NCBI RefSeq assembly: GCF_003202035.1
Contig: NZ_QJKC01000004.1
Location: 62,001-126,000, forward strand
From: Aquitalea magnusonii
GTDB lineage: Bacteria > Pseudomonadota > Gammaproteobacteria > Burkholderiales > Chromobacteriaceae
Length of the DNA stretch: 64,000 nucleotides
Direction: 5' to 3'
In this document: piece after piece, positions 34,610 to 43,690 of the stretch
Numbering within the stretch: the stretch's first letter is position 1
Layout of the letters: every line of letters begins with the position of its first letter
Translations under genes and position numbers: made by a program
Notes under the pieces: model-generated
The model's input: only the letters and a program-made list of their open reading frames with translations
Databases searched by the model: none
Told to the model about the DNA's origin: nothing

Positions 34610-35908
34610 ATGCAAGCCAGAACACCGCTTTACTCACGCCTGTACTTCCAGGTGTTGGTTGCCATTACCATCGGCGTCTTGATGGGTGCCTTCTATCCGG
34701 AAGCCGCCGCCAAGATGAAACCGCTGGGTGACGCCTTCATCAAGCTGATCAAGATGATGATTGCGCCCATCATTTTTTCCACCGTGGTGGTGGGCATTGC
34801 CAAGATGGGCGACATGAAGGAAGTAGGCCGGGTCGGCATCAAATCGCTGCTGTACTTTGAAGTGGTGACCACTCTTGCGCTGGTGATCGGCCTGGTGGTG
34901 GTAAACCTGCTGCAGCCGGGTGCCGGGCTGAATGTGGACCCGCACACGCTGGATGCCAAATCGGTGGCCAAGTACGCCGCTGGCGCCAAGGACATGAATA
35001 CCGTGGACTTCCTGATGCACATCATCCCGGATACCGTGGTGGGTGCTTTTGCCAGCGGTGAAATCCTGCAGGTGCTGCTGTTCTCGGTATTGCTGGGCCT
35101 GGCGCTCACCCGCATGGGCAATAGCGGCAAGACGGTCATTGCCATGCTGGACGAGTTTTCGCATGCGCTGTTCGGCGTGATCAACATGCTGATGAAGCTG
35201 GCCCCCATCGGCGCCTTCGGTGCCATGGCCTTCACCATCGGCAAATACGGCGTAGGTTCGCTCAAGCAGCTGGGCTTTCTGATGGCCTGCGTTTACCTCA
35301 CCTGTTTTGCCTTCGTCTTTATCGTGCTGGGTGCCATCGCCCGTTTCAACGGCTTCAGCATTTTCAAATTCCTCGCCTTCATCAAGGAAGAAATCGTGCT
35401 GGTACTGGGTACGTCTTCGTCCGAATCCGCCCTGCCGGGCATGATGAAAAAAATGGAACACCTGGGCTGCGCCAAACCGGTGGTGGGCATGGTGATTCCG
35501 ACAGGTTATTCCTTCAATCTGGACGGCACCTCGATCTACCTGACCATGGCGGCCATCTTTATCGCGCAGGCCACCAATGTGCAGCTGAGCCTGGGTGAGG
35601 AGCTGGGCATCATCGGCGTGCTGCTGCTGACCTCCAAGGGTGCGGCCGCCGTTACCGGCGGTGGCTTCATCACCCTGGCCGCCACCCTGGCCACCCTGGG
35701 CGGCAAGCTGCCGGTGGAAGGCCTGGCGCTGCTGATTGGCGTGGATCGTTTCATGTCCGAAGCGCGCGCCATCACCAACCTGATCGGCAATGGCGTGGCC
35801 ACCGTGGTGGTGGCCAAGTGGGAAAAGGCACTGGACACCGACCGCATGCAGCGCGTGCTGAACGGTGAAGTGCTGCCGGAAGTGGATGCCGTACCGGCCA
35901 AGCATTAA
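34610..35908 (+). CDS. dctA: C4-dicarboxylate:cation symporter DctA
   Basis: Sodium/proton-coupled inner-membrane carrier for succinate, fumarate and malate (DAACS family). The 432-residue product shows [20 protein letters not shown], the hairpin motif [19 protein letters not shown] and the transport-site segment [19 protein letters not shown], all close to DctA and less like glutamate carriers such as GltP. About eight membrane helices with two re-entrant loops are expected. AAGAGA lies upstream of the ATG at 34610. Monocistronic, with a terminator inside the 3' end of the convergent LysR gene. Confidence 0.92.
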   Translation: MQARTPLYSRLYFQVLVAITIGVLMGAFYPEAAAKMKPLGDAFIKLIKMMIAPIIFSTVVVGIAKMGDMKEVGRVGIKSLLYFEVVTTLALVIGLVVVNLLQPGAGLNVDPHTLDAKSVAKYAAGAKDMNTVDFLMHIIPDTVVGAFASGEILQVLLFSVLLGLALTRMGNSGKTVIAMLDEFSHALFGVINMLMKLAPIGAFGAMAFTIGKYGVGSLKQLGFLMACVYLTCFAFVFIVLGAIARFNGFSIFKFLAFIKEEIVLVLGTSSSESALPGMMKKMEHLGCAKPVVGMVIPTGYSFNLDGTSIYLTMAAIFIAQATNVQLSLGEELGIIGVLLLTSKGAAAVTGGGFITLAATLATLGGKLPVEGLALLIGVDRFMSEARAITNLIGNGVATVVVAKWEKALDTDRMQRVLNGEVLPEVDAVPAKH

Positions 35909-35939
35909 GCCAGCAAACGATTCGACCTTTCAGTCAGTC

Positions 35940-36857
35940 TTACAGCCCGTCACCGGACGGGCTATTTTTTTGCTCGGCAAAAAATGCCACCAGATGATCG
36001 ACGAAGACCCGCACCTTGCCCGGCACATGCCGGCGCACCGGGTATACCGCCGACACATCCAGACACAGCCATTGATAATCAGGCAGGATGGTTTGCAGCC
36101 TGCCGTCGGCCAGTGCCTGCTGCAAGAGGAATTCCGGCTGGCGGATGATGCCCATGCCCTGGATGGCGGCATTGGTTAGGATGTCGCCATTATTGGCGCG
36201 CAAGCCTCCCTTGACCTTGACCCGGCCAGTGCTGCCATCCGGCCCCTGGTACTCCCATACCGTGGACTGGCTGGTCAGGGTGTACAGCAGGCAGTCATGC
36301 TCGGCCAGTTCATCCGGATGCTGCGGCACGCCGCGGCGCAGCAGATAGTCCGGTGCCGCGCACAGCCGGTCGCGCACCTTGGCCAGCGGCCGCGCGATCA
36401 GCGAGGAATCCGCCAGATTGGACACGCGAATGGCCAGGTCAAAGCCCTCTTCCACCAGGTCCACCTTGCGGTCGTTCAGCGACAGCTCCACCTCCACCTG
36501 CGGGTGCTGGCGCTGGAAGCCGGCAATGGCACCGCCCAGAAAGCGCATGCCAAAGGACACTGGTGCGGTCACCCGCAGCCGGCCGCTGGCCTTGCTGGCA
36601 CCTTGCGACAGCAGTGCGTCCAGATCATCCAGCTCGGCCAGCAGGTTGCCCGCCTGGGCCAGATAGGTTTCGCCGGCCTCGGTCAGCGACAAGCGCCGCG
36701 TGGTGCGATGCATCAGCCGCACCCCCAGCCGCGTTTCCAGTGCCGACACCAGCTTGGTCACCATGGCGCGCGACAGGTCGAGCCGGTCAGCCGCTGCGGC
36801 AAAGCTGCCTTGCTCGGCCACGGTGACAAAGGCGCGAATTTCAGAAAACCTGTCCAT
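35940..36857 (-). CDS. LysR-family transcriptional regulator
   Basis: 305-residue regulator: N-terminal winged helix-turn-helix (FVTVAEQGSFAAAADRLDLS, then VSALETRLGVRLMHRTTRRL) and a C-terminal effector domain with LRVTAPVSFGMRFL, DLAIRVSNLADSSLIARPL. The pattern is that of the CrgA/DsdC-like branch common as one-gene regulators of oxidoreductase or DoxX genes. It is divergent from the DoxX gene with a 132-bp AT-rich intergenic region holding ATATCTTCATTTATAG, a possible T-N11-A LysR site. The effector is unknown. Confidence 0.9.
   Translation of the reverse strand: MDRFSEIRAFVTVAEQGSFAAAADRLDLSRAMVTKLVSALETRLGVRLMHRTTRRLSLTEAGETYLAQAGNLLAELDDLDALLSQGASKASGRLRVTAPVSFGMRFLGGAIAGFQRQHPQVEVELSLNDRKVDLVEEGFDLAIRVSNLADSSLIARPLAKVRDRLCAAPDYLLRRGVPQHPDELAEHDCLLYTLTSQSTVWEYQGPDGSTGRVKVKGGLRANNGDILTNAAIQGMGIIRQPEFLLQQALADGRLQTILPDYQWLCLDVSAVYPVRRHVPGKVRVFVDHLVAFFAEQKNSPSGDGL
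35944..35971 (+). terminator. Terminator of dctA, overlapping the lysR 3' end
   Basis: AGCCCGTC (35944-35951) pairs with GACGGGCT (35956-35963), followed by ATTTTTTT. The sequence also encodes the last residues of the convergent LysR protein. Confidence 0.85.
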
Positions 36858-36989
36858 ATAATTTCCACCCAGTAAACAATATCTTCATTTATAGCATATT
36901 TATTCAGCCGAAAGACCATGGTCCAATGCTCCCACTGCACACGCCCGGCCCATGATGGCCCGCGGCGCCACCCTTACAGGAGCTTTACC

Positions 36990-37379
36990 ATGCATACCAC
37001 CTCTCCCGCTTTGTCCGCCCTCATCCTGCGCGTTTCGCTGGGCCTGATGTATCTGGCCCACGGTGCCACCAAGCTGTTCGTGTTCGGCCCGGCCGGTACC
37101 GCCCAGTTTTTCTCCAGCCTGGGCCTGCCCGGCTTTGTCGGCTACCTGTCGATGGCTGCCGAGCTGGCGGGCGGCCTGCTGCTGATTCTCGGCATCAAGG
37201 CACGCTGGGTGGCACTGGCCCTGGTACCGCTGCTGGCCGGCACCATCGTGCTGGTGCACGGTGCCAATGGCTGGATGTTTACCAATCCGAACGGCGGCTG
37301 GGAATATCCGGCCTTCCTGATCAGCAGCTCGCTGGCCCTGTTCCTGCTGGGCGACACAGCGGACACCCGCCAAGCCTGA
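36990..37379 (+). CDS. DoxX family membrane protein
   Basis: 129-residue protein with four hydrophobic helices. Conserved features are LILRVSLGLMYLAHGATKLF at the N-terminus, LAGGLLLILGIKARWVAL in the middle and the NPNGGWEYPAFLISSSLALFL end. DoxX/SURF4-like proteins are small inner-membrane proteins, some linked to thiosulfate:quinone oxidoreduction or oxidative stress, most without known function. The ATG at 36990 is preceded by AGGAG at seven bases. Control by the divergent LysR protein is likely. Confidence 0.88.
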   Translation: MHTTSPALSALILRVSLGLMYLAHGATKLFVFGPAGTAQFFSSLGLPGFVGYLSMAAELAGGLLLILGIKARWVALALVPLLAGTIVLVHGANGWMFTNPNGGWEYPAFLISSSLALFLLGDTADTRQA

Positions 37380-37400
37380 TCCTGTCGAGCCGGCAGCAAC

Positions 37401-37439
37401 AAGGGGCGATGCGCCAGATACGGCGCATCGCCCCTTTTT
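37401..37439 (+). terminator. Strong terminator after doxX
   Basis: Perfect 15-base-pair stem, 37401-37415 (AAGGGGCGATGCGCC) with 37422-37436, six-base loop, then TTTTT. Confidence 0.92.
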
Positions 37440-37683
37440 ACTTGTCCTTCCGCCAGACCATCAGCACTTGTCGCCACCCGGCATCCCGTTATGCTGGAGT
37501 GCTGATGCTTGTGCCAGGCCTCCCGCCCGCGCCGGCCCGCCAGCTGTGGCAAAGCTGCAGCAACGCCAGATGATTTTGTTGACGGCCATCAAGCCACTTT
37601 CACATCAAGGCTGTAGCTAAATTACAATATTGGCATGATAACAACGTTGCAATCTGCCTACACAACACTGGACAAAAACAGGT

Positions 37684-37766
37684 TTAATCCTGCAATAACA
37701 ATATTCTTGCGTTCTATCGGCTGAATAGGCACTTGCCTTTGGCGCTAAGTTGCGGCTTAATCCTGC
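37684..37766 (+). repeat. Direct repeat TTAATCCTGC...ACAAT upstream of the PTS operon
   Basis: The ten-base element at 37684-37693 recurs at 37757-37766, 73 bp apart (about seven helical turns), each followed four bases later by ACAAT. Candidate regulator binding sites. Confidence 0.4.
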
Positions 37767-37822
37767 CCCAACAATCGCTCGTAATAAAATAACTGTTGCA
37801 ATCAACTCCTGAGGAGTTTCAC

Positions 37823-40336
37823 ATGGCCTCTCCCGCGCCACGACTGGACATTCTCGCCCCCCTTTCCGGGTGGCTGGTTGCCCTGGACACCGTCCCCGAT
37901 CCGGTATTCGCCGGCAAAATGGTGGGTGACGGCATTTCCCTGGACCCGACTTCCTGCTCGCTGCTGGCCCCGGTCAGCGGCACGGTCAGCAATATCCACT
38001 CCGCCCACCATGCCCTGACCATTACCTCGGACAACGGCGTAGAAGTGCTGGTACATATCGGCATCGACACCGTCATGCTGAAAGGGGAAGGCTTTGCTCC
38101 GCTGGTGGAACAAGGCCAGCAAGTCAAGGCGGGGCAGCCGCTGATCGATTTCGACCTGGACCTGGTGGCGCGCCGCGCACAAAGCCTGCTCACCCAGATC
38201 ATCATCACCAATGGCGAAGTGGTGGAAAAACTCACCTGTGCCAGCGGTCTGGTCGAAGCCGGCAAAAGCATCATCATGACGCTGGAGCTGCAAGGCGCCG
38301 CCGCCGCTGCCAGCCAGGCCGAAGGTGAAAGCCTGAGCTCGGAAACCATCACCCTGAGCAACCCGGCCGGCCTGCATGCCCGCCCTGCTGCGGTATTTGC
38401 CAGCGCCGCCAAGCGCTTTGCCGCCGACATCCAGCTGCAGCTGGGCGACAAGGTGGCCAATGCCAAATCGGTAGTCGGCATCATGGGCCTGGCCACGGTC
38501 AATGGCGATCAGGTGCGGGTACTGGCCACCGGTAGCGATGCCGCCGCCGCCATTGCCGAACTGTCGCAACTGCTGCTGGACCGTTGCGGCGAAAGCCTGG
38601 ACGAAGCCCCGGCGGCGCCGGCCCCGGCCGCTGCCCAGCCGCTGCAGCAGGACAGCGCTGGCGTGCTGGCTGGCGTGGGTGCTTCGCCCGGCATCGCCAT
38701 TGGCCGTATCTTCCATCACCGCCTGCAAGAATTCGACGTAGTGGAAGCCGGTGCCGCCGGCGTGGTGGAACAGCAAAACTTCACCCGTGCCTGCGAAGAA
38801 GCGGCCGAGCAGATCGAAGCCATCAAGGCCCAGCTGCAAGACCAGGCCAAGCGCGCCATCCTGTCCATGCATCAGGAACTGCTGCAAGACCCGGACCTGC
38901 TGGCCCTGACCTATGCCAGCCTGGCCGATGGCAAATCCGCCGCCTGGGCCTGGCGTGCCGCCTTCAGTGCCTATTCCGCCCGTCTGGAAGCGCAGGACAA
39001 CGCCCTGCTGCGTGAACGCGCCAACGACATCCGCGACGTGGGCCGCCGCGTGCTGGCCTTGCTGGCTGGCGTCAAGCAAGCCGAGCTGGACGTACCGGCC
39101 GGTTCCATCCTGATTGCCGAAGACCTGGCCCCGTCCGACACCGCTGCGCTGGACCCGGACAAGGTACTGGGTTTCTGCACCCGTACCGGCGGTGCCACCA
39201 GCCATGTGGCCATTCTGGCCCGCTCGCTCGGCATTCCGGCCATTTGCGGTATCTCGCAAGCAGCACTGGCGCTGCAAGATGGCCGTGAGGTGATTCTGGA
39301 CGGCACGGCCGGCACGCTGAACATTGCCCCTACCGCCGCCGAGAAGAGCGAAGCCGAAGCCGCCATCGCCCGTCTGGCTGAACGTCGCGCCGCCGAACAG
39401 GCCATGTCGCAGCAGCCGGGACAAACCAGCGACGGCAGCCGTATCGAAGTGGTGGCCAATATCCGCAATGCCGCCGATGCGCGCGAAGCGGTAAAAGCCG
39501 GTGCCGAAGGCGTGGGCCTGCTGCGTTCGGAATTCCTGTTTGATAACCGCGACACCGCCCCGTCGGAAGCCGAGCAGGCTGCCGAATACTGCGCGGTGGC
39601 CCGCGAACTGGGCAGCAATCGCCCGCTGGTAGTGCGTACGCTGGATGTGGGTGGCGACAAGCCGCTGTCCTACCTGCCGCTGCCCAAGGAAGACAACCCC
39701 TTCCTCGGCCTGCGCGGCATCCGTGTCAGCCTGGACCATCCGGACCTGCTGCGCACCCAACTGCGCGCCATTCTGCAAGCCGCACCGCTCACCCGCCTGC
39801 ACATCATGTTCCCCATGGTGGCGTCGCTGGACGAGCTGCGCGCCGCCAAGGCCATTCTGGCCGAAGAGCAAGCTGCCAGCGGCCATGCCGATGTCAAGGT
39901 AGGCATCATGGTGGAAGTACCATCAGCTGCCATTCTGGCCGCGCGTTTTGCGCCGGAAGTGGATTTCTTCTCCATTGGCACCAACGACCTCACCCAGTAC
40001 GTACTGGCGATGGACCGCGGCCATCCGCAATTGGCCAAGCAGGCCGATGCCCTGCATCCGGGCGTGCTGGCGATGATTGCCATGACCTGCGACGGTGCCC
40101 GTGCCCACGGCAAGTGGGTGGGAGTGTGCGGCGGCCTGGCGTCCGACGAACGTGCGGCGCCGGTGCTGGTCGGCCTGGGCGTGACCGAGCTGTCGGTCAG
40201 CACCCCGGCGGTGGCCAGCGTCAAGGCCACACTGGCGCGCTGGAGCATGGACGAATGCCGTGCGCTGGCGCAGCAGGTGCTGGCGCTTTCCACCGTGACA
40301 GAAGTGCGCGCCCATCTGGCGCAACAGGCGCGTTAA
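37823..40336 (+). CDS. PTS fusion protein: EIIA(Glc-type)-HPr-enzyme I
   Basis: 837-residue multiphosphoryl transfer protein combining three PTS modules. Residues about 1-155 are a Crr-like EIIA with catalytic H78 in VLVHIGIDTVMLKGEGF; about 172-260 are HPr with H185 in NPAGLHARPAA; about 285-837 are enzyme I with GASPGIAIGR, phospho-His H461 in GGATSHVAILARSLGIPA and PEP-binding segments RSEFLF and GTNDLTQYVLAMDRG. It moves phosphate from PEP through EI, HPr and EIIA to the EIIB of the next gene. GAGGAG precedes the ATG. Fusions of this order occur in glucose and N-acetylglucosamine systems; the partner permease here looks glucose-type. Confidence 0.94.
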   Translation: MASPAPRLDILAPLSGWLVALDTVPDPVFAGKMVGDGISLDPTSCSLLAPVSGTVSNIHSAHHALTITSDNGVEVLVHIGIDTVMLKGEGFAPLVEQGQQVKAGQPLIDFDLDLVARRAQSLLTQIIITNGEVVEKLTCASGLVEAGKSIIMTLELQGAAAAASQAEGESLSSETITLSNPAGLHARPAAVFASAAKRFAADIQLQLGDKVANAKSVVGIMGLATVNGDQVRVLATGSDAAAAIAELSQLLLDRCGESLDEAPAAPAPAAAQPLQQDSAGVLAGVGASPGIAIGRIFHHRLQEFDVVEAGAAGVVEQQNFTRACEEAAEQIEAIKAQLQDQAKRAILSMHQELLQDPDLLALTYASLADGKSAAWAWRAAFSAYSARLEAQDNALLRERANDIRDVGRRVLALLAGVKQAELDVPAGSILIAEDLAPSDTAALDPDKVLGFCTRTGGATSHVAILARSLGIPAICGISQAALALQDGREVILDGTAGTLNIAPTAAEKSEAEAAIARLAERRAAEQAMSQQPGQTSDGSRIEVVANIRNAADAREAVKAGAEGVGLLRSEFLFDNRDTAPSEAEQAAEYCAVARELGSNRPLVVRTLDVGGDKPLSYLPLPKEDNPFLGLRGIRVSLDHPDLLRTQLRAILQAAPLTRLHIMFPMVASLDELRAAKAILAEEQAASGHADVKVGIMVEVPSAAILAARFAPEVDFFSIGTNDLTQYVLAMDRGHPQLAKQADALHPGVLAMIAMTCDGARAHGKWVGVCGGLASDERAAPVLVGLGVTELSVSTPAVASVKATLARWSMDECRALAQQVLALSTVTEVRAHLAQQAR

Positions 40337-40351
40337 GCGCAATGAAACCTG

Positions 40352-40403
40352 CCGTCCGGCTGGCCCGGACGGTGCTGGCCCCCGCCGCCCGGCGGCTGGG
40401 GGC
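40352..40403 (+). promoter_or_regulatory. Two GC-rich intercistronic hairpins in the PTS operon
   Basis: CCGTCCGG (40352-40359) pairs with CCGGACGG (40365-40372); directly after, GCCCCCGCCG (40378-40387) pairs with CGGC-T-GGGGGC (40393-40403). Neither is followed by a U-tract, so they are more likely RNA-stability or processing elements than terminators. Confidence 0.5.
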
Positions 40404-40423
40404 ATTACGCAGGAATCACTATC

Positions 40424-42205
40424 ATGTTTGATCAATCCTTCGCTTTTCTGCAGAAAATCGGCAAATCGCTGATGCTGCCGGTAGCCGTATTGCCGGTAGC
40501 CGGCCTGCTGCTGGGTATTGGCGCCACCGACTTCCACACCCAGAGCACCGTGCTGCTGGCCATCCTGTCGCTGATGAAAAACGCCGGCGACGTGATTTTC
40601 GGCAATCTGCCGCTGATCTTTGCCGTGGGCGTGGCGCTGGGCTTTACCGAAAATGACGGCGTGGCCGCCATTGCCGCCACCATCGGCTTCCTGGTGATGA
40701 CCACCACGCTGGGCGTGATGGCCGGGCTGCTGGGTGTGAAACCCGACACCATCATGGGCATGCCCTCCATCCAGACCGGCGTGTTCGGCGGTATTCTGGC
40801 CGGTGGCCTGGCGGCGTACATGTTCAACAAGTACTACCGCATCAGCCTGCCGCAGTATCTGGGCTTTTTTGCCGGCAAGCGCTTCGTGCCCATCGTCACT
40901 GCCGTGGCCGCCATCGTGCTGGGTGCGGTGCTGTCCTTTGTCTGGCCGCCCATCGGTGGTGCCATCAAGTCCTTCTCGCAGTGGGCTGCCGTCAGCGACC
41001 CGCGTACCGCGGCCACCGTCTACGGCTTCGTCGAACGTCTGCTGATCCCGTTTGGCCTGCACCACATCTGGAACGTGCCTTTCTTCTTTGAAATGGGCGA
41101 TTTTGTCGATGCCAGCGGCAAGCACATCCACGGCGACATCAACCGCTTCTTTGCCGGTGACCCGACCGCAGGCGTGCTGTCCGGTGCCTTCCTGTTCAAG
41201 ATGTTCGGCCTGCCGGCTGCTGCCATCGCCATCTGGCATACCGCCAAGCCGGAAAACCGGGTGAAAGTGGGCGGCATCATGATTTCCGCCGCGCTGACCT
41301 CCTTCCTGACCGGTATTACCGAGCCCATCGAATTTGCCTTCCTGTTCGTGGCACCGGTGCTGTACTTCATCCATGCCTGCCTGGCGGCATCGGCCCAGTT
41401 TGTGGCCAATACGCTGGACATGCACATGGGCTTTACCTTCTCGCAGGGTGGCATCGACTTTTTGATGTTCAACCTGATTGGCAACAAGTCACATCACGCC
41501 TGGTATGTATTCATCCTCGGCCCGATCTATGCCGTCATCTATTACAGCGTGTTCCGCTTCGTCATCCTCAAGTTCAACCTGAAAACTCCGGGTCGTGAAG
41601 ATGAAAGCAGCGAAGCACAGGCCGCCGTCAGCGAAGACCAGCGCGCCCGCGCCCTGGTGCTGGCCTTTGGTGGTCGCAGCAACATCACCAATCTGGACGC
41701 CTGCATCACCCGTCTGCGCATTGCGGTGAAAAACCCGGCACAGGTAGATCAGGCCAAACTCAAGGCCATGGGTGCCTCTGGTGTGGTACAGGTGGGTAGC
41801 GGCATTCAGGCCATCTTTGGCCCGCAGTCGGAAAACCTGAAAACCGATATGGAGATCTACCTGAAAACCGCCGGTGACGATGCCGAACTGCCGGCAGCCG
41901 CCGCCAGTGCCAGCCCTGCCGCCGCAGTCAGCGCCGCGGCAGCGCCGGCCGCCGTGGCCGCCGATCCGCAAGTTGCCGCCACCGCCGCCGCCGTGCTGGC
42001 CGCACTGGGTGGCCGTGGCAATGTGCAAAAGGTGGAGGCCATCGCCCATACCCGTCTGCGCGTCGAGCTGAAACAGGCGGCGGCCTTTGATCAGGCGGCC
42101 GCCCAGCAAGCCGGCGTGGTGGCCTGCGTACAGACCCAGCCGGGTGTTTGGCATCTGGTGGTGGGCGAACAGGCCGCCGTGCTGGCACAAGCCTTGCAGG
42201 GCTGA
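40424..42205 (+). CDS. PTS glucose-type permease EIICB with a second, degenerate EIIB domain
   Basis: 593-residue permease. Residues about 1-385 are a PtsG-like EIIC with about ten helices ([74 protein letters not shown]). Residues about 405-480 are EIIB with the phospho-cysteine C427 in [11 protein letters not shown]. An Ala-rich linker follows, then residues about 520-593 repeat the EIIB pattern ([25 protein letters not shown]) but with A541 in place of the cysteine. The core resembles E. coli PtsG more than NagE, so glucose is the best guess; N-acetylglucosamine is possible. EIIA is supplied by the upstream fusion gene. Confidence 0.92.
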   Translation: MFDQSFAFLQKIGKSLMLPVAVLPVAGLLLGIGATDFHTQSTVLLAILSLMKNAGDVIFGNLPLIFAVGVALGFTENDGVAAIAATIGFLVMTTTLGVMAGLLGVKPDTIMGMPSIQTGVFGGILAGGLAAYMFNKYYRISLPQYLGFFAGKRFVPIVTAVAAIVLGAVLSFVWPPIGGAIKSFSQWAAVSDPRTAATVYGFVERLLIPFGLHHIWNVPFFFEMGDFVDASGKHIHGDINRFFAGDPTAGVLSGAFLFKMFGLPAAAIAIWHTAKPENRVKVGGIMISAALTSFLTGITEPIEFAFLFVAPVLYFIHACLAASAQFVANTLDMHMGFTFSQGGIDFLMFNLIGNKSHHAWYVFILGPIYAVIYYSVFRFVILKFNLKTPGREDESSEAQAAVSEDQRARALVLAFGGRSNITNLDACITRLRIAVKNPAQVDQAKLKAMGASGVVQVGSGIQAIFGPQSENLKTDMEIYLKTAGDDAELPAAAASASPAAAVSAAAAPAAVAADPQVAATAAAVLAALGGRGNVQKVEAIAHTRLRVELKQAAAFDQAAAQQAGVVACVQTQPGVWHLVVGEQAAVLAQALQG

Positions 42206-42375
42206 TCAGCCTAGCCAGCAACAACAAGGGCTGCCACTGGCAGCCTCAGGCTGCTGCCACAGTAATTTGGTGCGATGGTATGGGACCCGGCAAAGCCGGG
42301 CCTTTCGATTTACTGCTTGATTCCGCAGCCTTCCCATCGATTCCCGATCCCCCCGCCCTTTCCTTGAAAGGGAGC

Positions 42376-42399
42376 CTCGCTTTCTCGCAAGAAAGCGAG
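42376..42399. other. Ten-base-pair hairpin between ptsG-like gene and HAD gene
   Basis: CTCGCTTTCT (42376-42385) pairs perfectly with AGAAAGCGAG (42390-42399), loop CGCA. It has no adjacent U-tract and its role is unclear. Confidence 0.5.
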
Positions 42400-42420
42400 A
42401 TGCCACGTATCAACAATCAA

Positions 42421-42448
42421 AATGGCTGCCGATTGCAGCCATTTTTCA
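42421..42448. terminator. Bidirectional terminator of the PTS operon and the HAD gene
   Basis: AATGGCTGC (42421-42429) pairs with GCAGCCATT (42435-42443), with TTTTT on the plus side and TTTTGATTG on the reverse side. Confidence 0.85.
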
Positions 42449-42473
42449 TTGCGTGCGGAACAACGCCCGGCGG

Positions 42474-43268
42474 CTACAAGGCAAACAGCTGGCGCAGATG
42501 CAGGGCCACGCCGGACTCGACATTGCTGGCCACGGTTTGTGCCTGCGGCAGTTGCGATGCCAGGCGCGGGTGGGCATTGGCCATCACTCGCGGGTGGCCA
42601 GCTGTCTGCAGCAGCTCGATATCGTTCTGGCCATCACCAAAGGCCAGACAATCGGCCGGGCTGATACCCAGCTCGTCCAGTACCAGCCGCAAGGCATGAC
42701 CTTTGGACACGCCAGGCGCCATCACTTCCAGGCAATTGTCTGCCGAGAAGGTGATATAGGCACGCTCACCCAAGGCCTGGTGCAGCCTGGCCTCCACCGT
42801 CAGCAAATGGGTATGGTCCGCAATATAGAGGACCTTGGCCACCCCTGCCCCATCATGCTGATGCAAGGGCGCAATGTGGTAATGCAGGCCGGAGTCGGCA
42901 TGCAGGTCCAGCAGATACTGGTAGGGTTGGTCGATCAGCCAGGCATCGTCCAGATAGAAATTGAGGATGGTGCCGGCGGCAAATTCCGGCTGGGCAATCT
43001 GGCGCACGATGGCAGGGTCCAGATTGCTGCTGTGGATCAGCCGGTCTTGCGCATCATGCACGCGGGCACCGTTGGAGCTGATCAGATAGGCGGAAATCCC
43101 CAGCGCATCGCGTATGCCTTTTACATCCAGATAATGGCGACCGGTAGCCAGGGCAAAGCGCAGGCCTTGCGCTTCCAGTTGTTGCAGGGTTTGCGCGGTG
43201 AGCGCGTTGACAGCGTGGTGTTCATCCAGCAGGGTGCCGTCCAGATCGGAGGCGATGAAACGGTACAC
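42474..43268 (-). CDS. Cof-type HAD-superfamily phosphatase
   Basis: 264-residue haloacid-dehalogenase hydrolase of the Cof/YbhA (C2 cap) subfamily. Motif I is SDLDGTLLDEHH, motif II lies in FALATGRHYLDVKG, the motif III lysine in SKGHALRLVLDELGI and motif IV in LAFGDGQNDIELLQTAG. Such enzymes dephosphorylate sugar phosphates, pyridoxal phosphate or flavin precursors with broad specificity. The start is a GTG at 43266-43268 preceded by CGGAG eight bases upstream; it places motif I seven residues in, as usual. Position beside a sugar PTS would fit sugar-phosphate detoxification, but the gene is convergent, not in that operon. Confidence 0.88.
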   Translation of the reverse strand: MYRFIASDLDGTLLDEHHAVNALTAQTLQQLEAQGLRFALATGRHYLDVKGIRDALGISAYLISSNGARVHDAQDRLIHSSNLDPAIVRQIAQPEFAAGTILNFYLDDAWLIDQPYQYLLDLHADSGLHYHIAPLHQHDGAGVAKVLYIADHTHLLTVEARLHQALGERAYITFSADNCLEVMAPGVSKGHALRLVLDELGISPADCLAFGDGQNDIELLQTAGHPRVMANAHPRLASQLPQAQTVASNVESGVALHLRQLFAL

Positions 43269-43358
43269 GGCAAAACTCCGCTTGTAGTGGGAGCTGGCAA
43301 TTTTACACCCGCCACCATGTAGCCGCAGGACTACACCGCAGCGGGCTGCAGCAAAGCA

Positions 43359-43385
43359 AAAAGCCAAGCATTGAGCTTGGCTTTT
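43359..43385 (-). terminator. Terminator of the tRNA-Phe pair
   Basis: AAAAGCCAAGC (43359-43369) pairs with GCTTGGCTTTT (43375-43385), loop ATTGA, with T-rich sequence following on the reverse strand. Confidence 0.85.
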
Positions 43386-43395
43386 GCGTGAATTC

Positions 43396-43471
43396 TGGTG
43401 GCCAGTCGCGGAATCGAACCACGGACACGCGGATTTTCAATCCGCTGCTCTACCAACTGAGCTAACTGGCC
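43396..43471 (-). tRNA. tRNA-Phe (GAA), second copy in transcript order
   Basis: 76 nt including an encoded CCA. Acceptor stem GGCCAGT/ACTGGCC, D-arm GCTC-AGTTGGTA-GAGC, anticodon stem GCGGA/TCCGC with loop TTGAAAA giving anticodon GAA, T-arm CGTGG-TTCGATT-CCGCG. Sequence identical to the copy at 43492-43567. Confidence 0.97.
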
Positions 43472-43491
43472 GTCTGACAGCTGCGGTGATT

Positions 43492-43567
43492 TGGTGGCCA
43501 GTCGCGGAATCGAACCACGGACACGCGGATTTTCAATCCGCTGCTCTACCAACTGAGCTAACTGGCC
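43492..43567 (-). tRNA. tRNA-Phe (GAA), first copy in transcript order
   Basis: Identical 76-nt gene with anticodon GAA and encoded CCA, 20 bp upstream of the other copy. Both should be cut from one precursor started at the promoter at 43603-43631. Confidence 0.97.
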
Positions 43568-43602
43568 ATCACTGCTACGCTTTCGCGTCATCAGAGCCAC
43601 GC

Positions 43603-43631
43603 ATTAAATCAGAGCCGCCATGCTGCGTCAA
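43603..43631 (-). promoter_or_regulatory. Sigma70 promoter of the tRNA-Phe pair
   Basis: Reverse strand TTGACG (43626-43631), 17-bp spacer, TTTAAT (43603-43608). Confidence 0.75.
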
Positions 43632-43690
43632 GATATTTTTCAAAAAGTCTGAAAAAGACGGCTGATTTTCGCGGCCGGCCGGCGCAGTGC

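Larger units (their letters stand above)
37380..37822. other. 443-bp region upstream of the PTS operon
   Basis: After the doxX terminator comes an AT-richer non-coding stretch (37610-37822) that should hold the PTS promoter. It contains a direct repeat TTAATCCTGC (37684-37693 and 37757-37766) and two GTTGCAATC copies. An AT-rich TAATAAAAT near 37781-37789 may serve as -10, but no good -35 was seen, which fits activator control. Confidence 0.45.

Noticed and set aside
43396..43567. Direct repeat that could suggest an attachment site or duplicated element
   Set aside because: It is simply two complete identical tRNA-Phe genes; no integrase or mobile-element gene is near.
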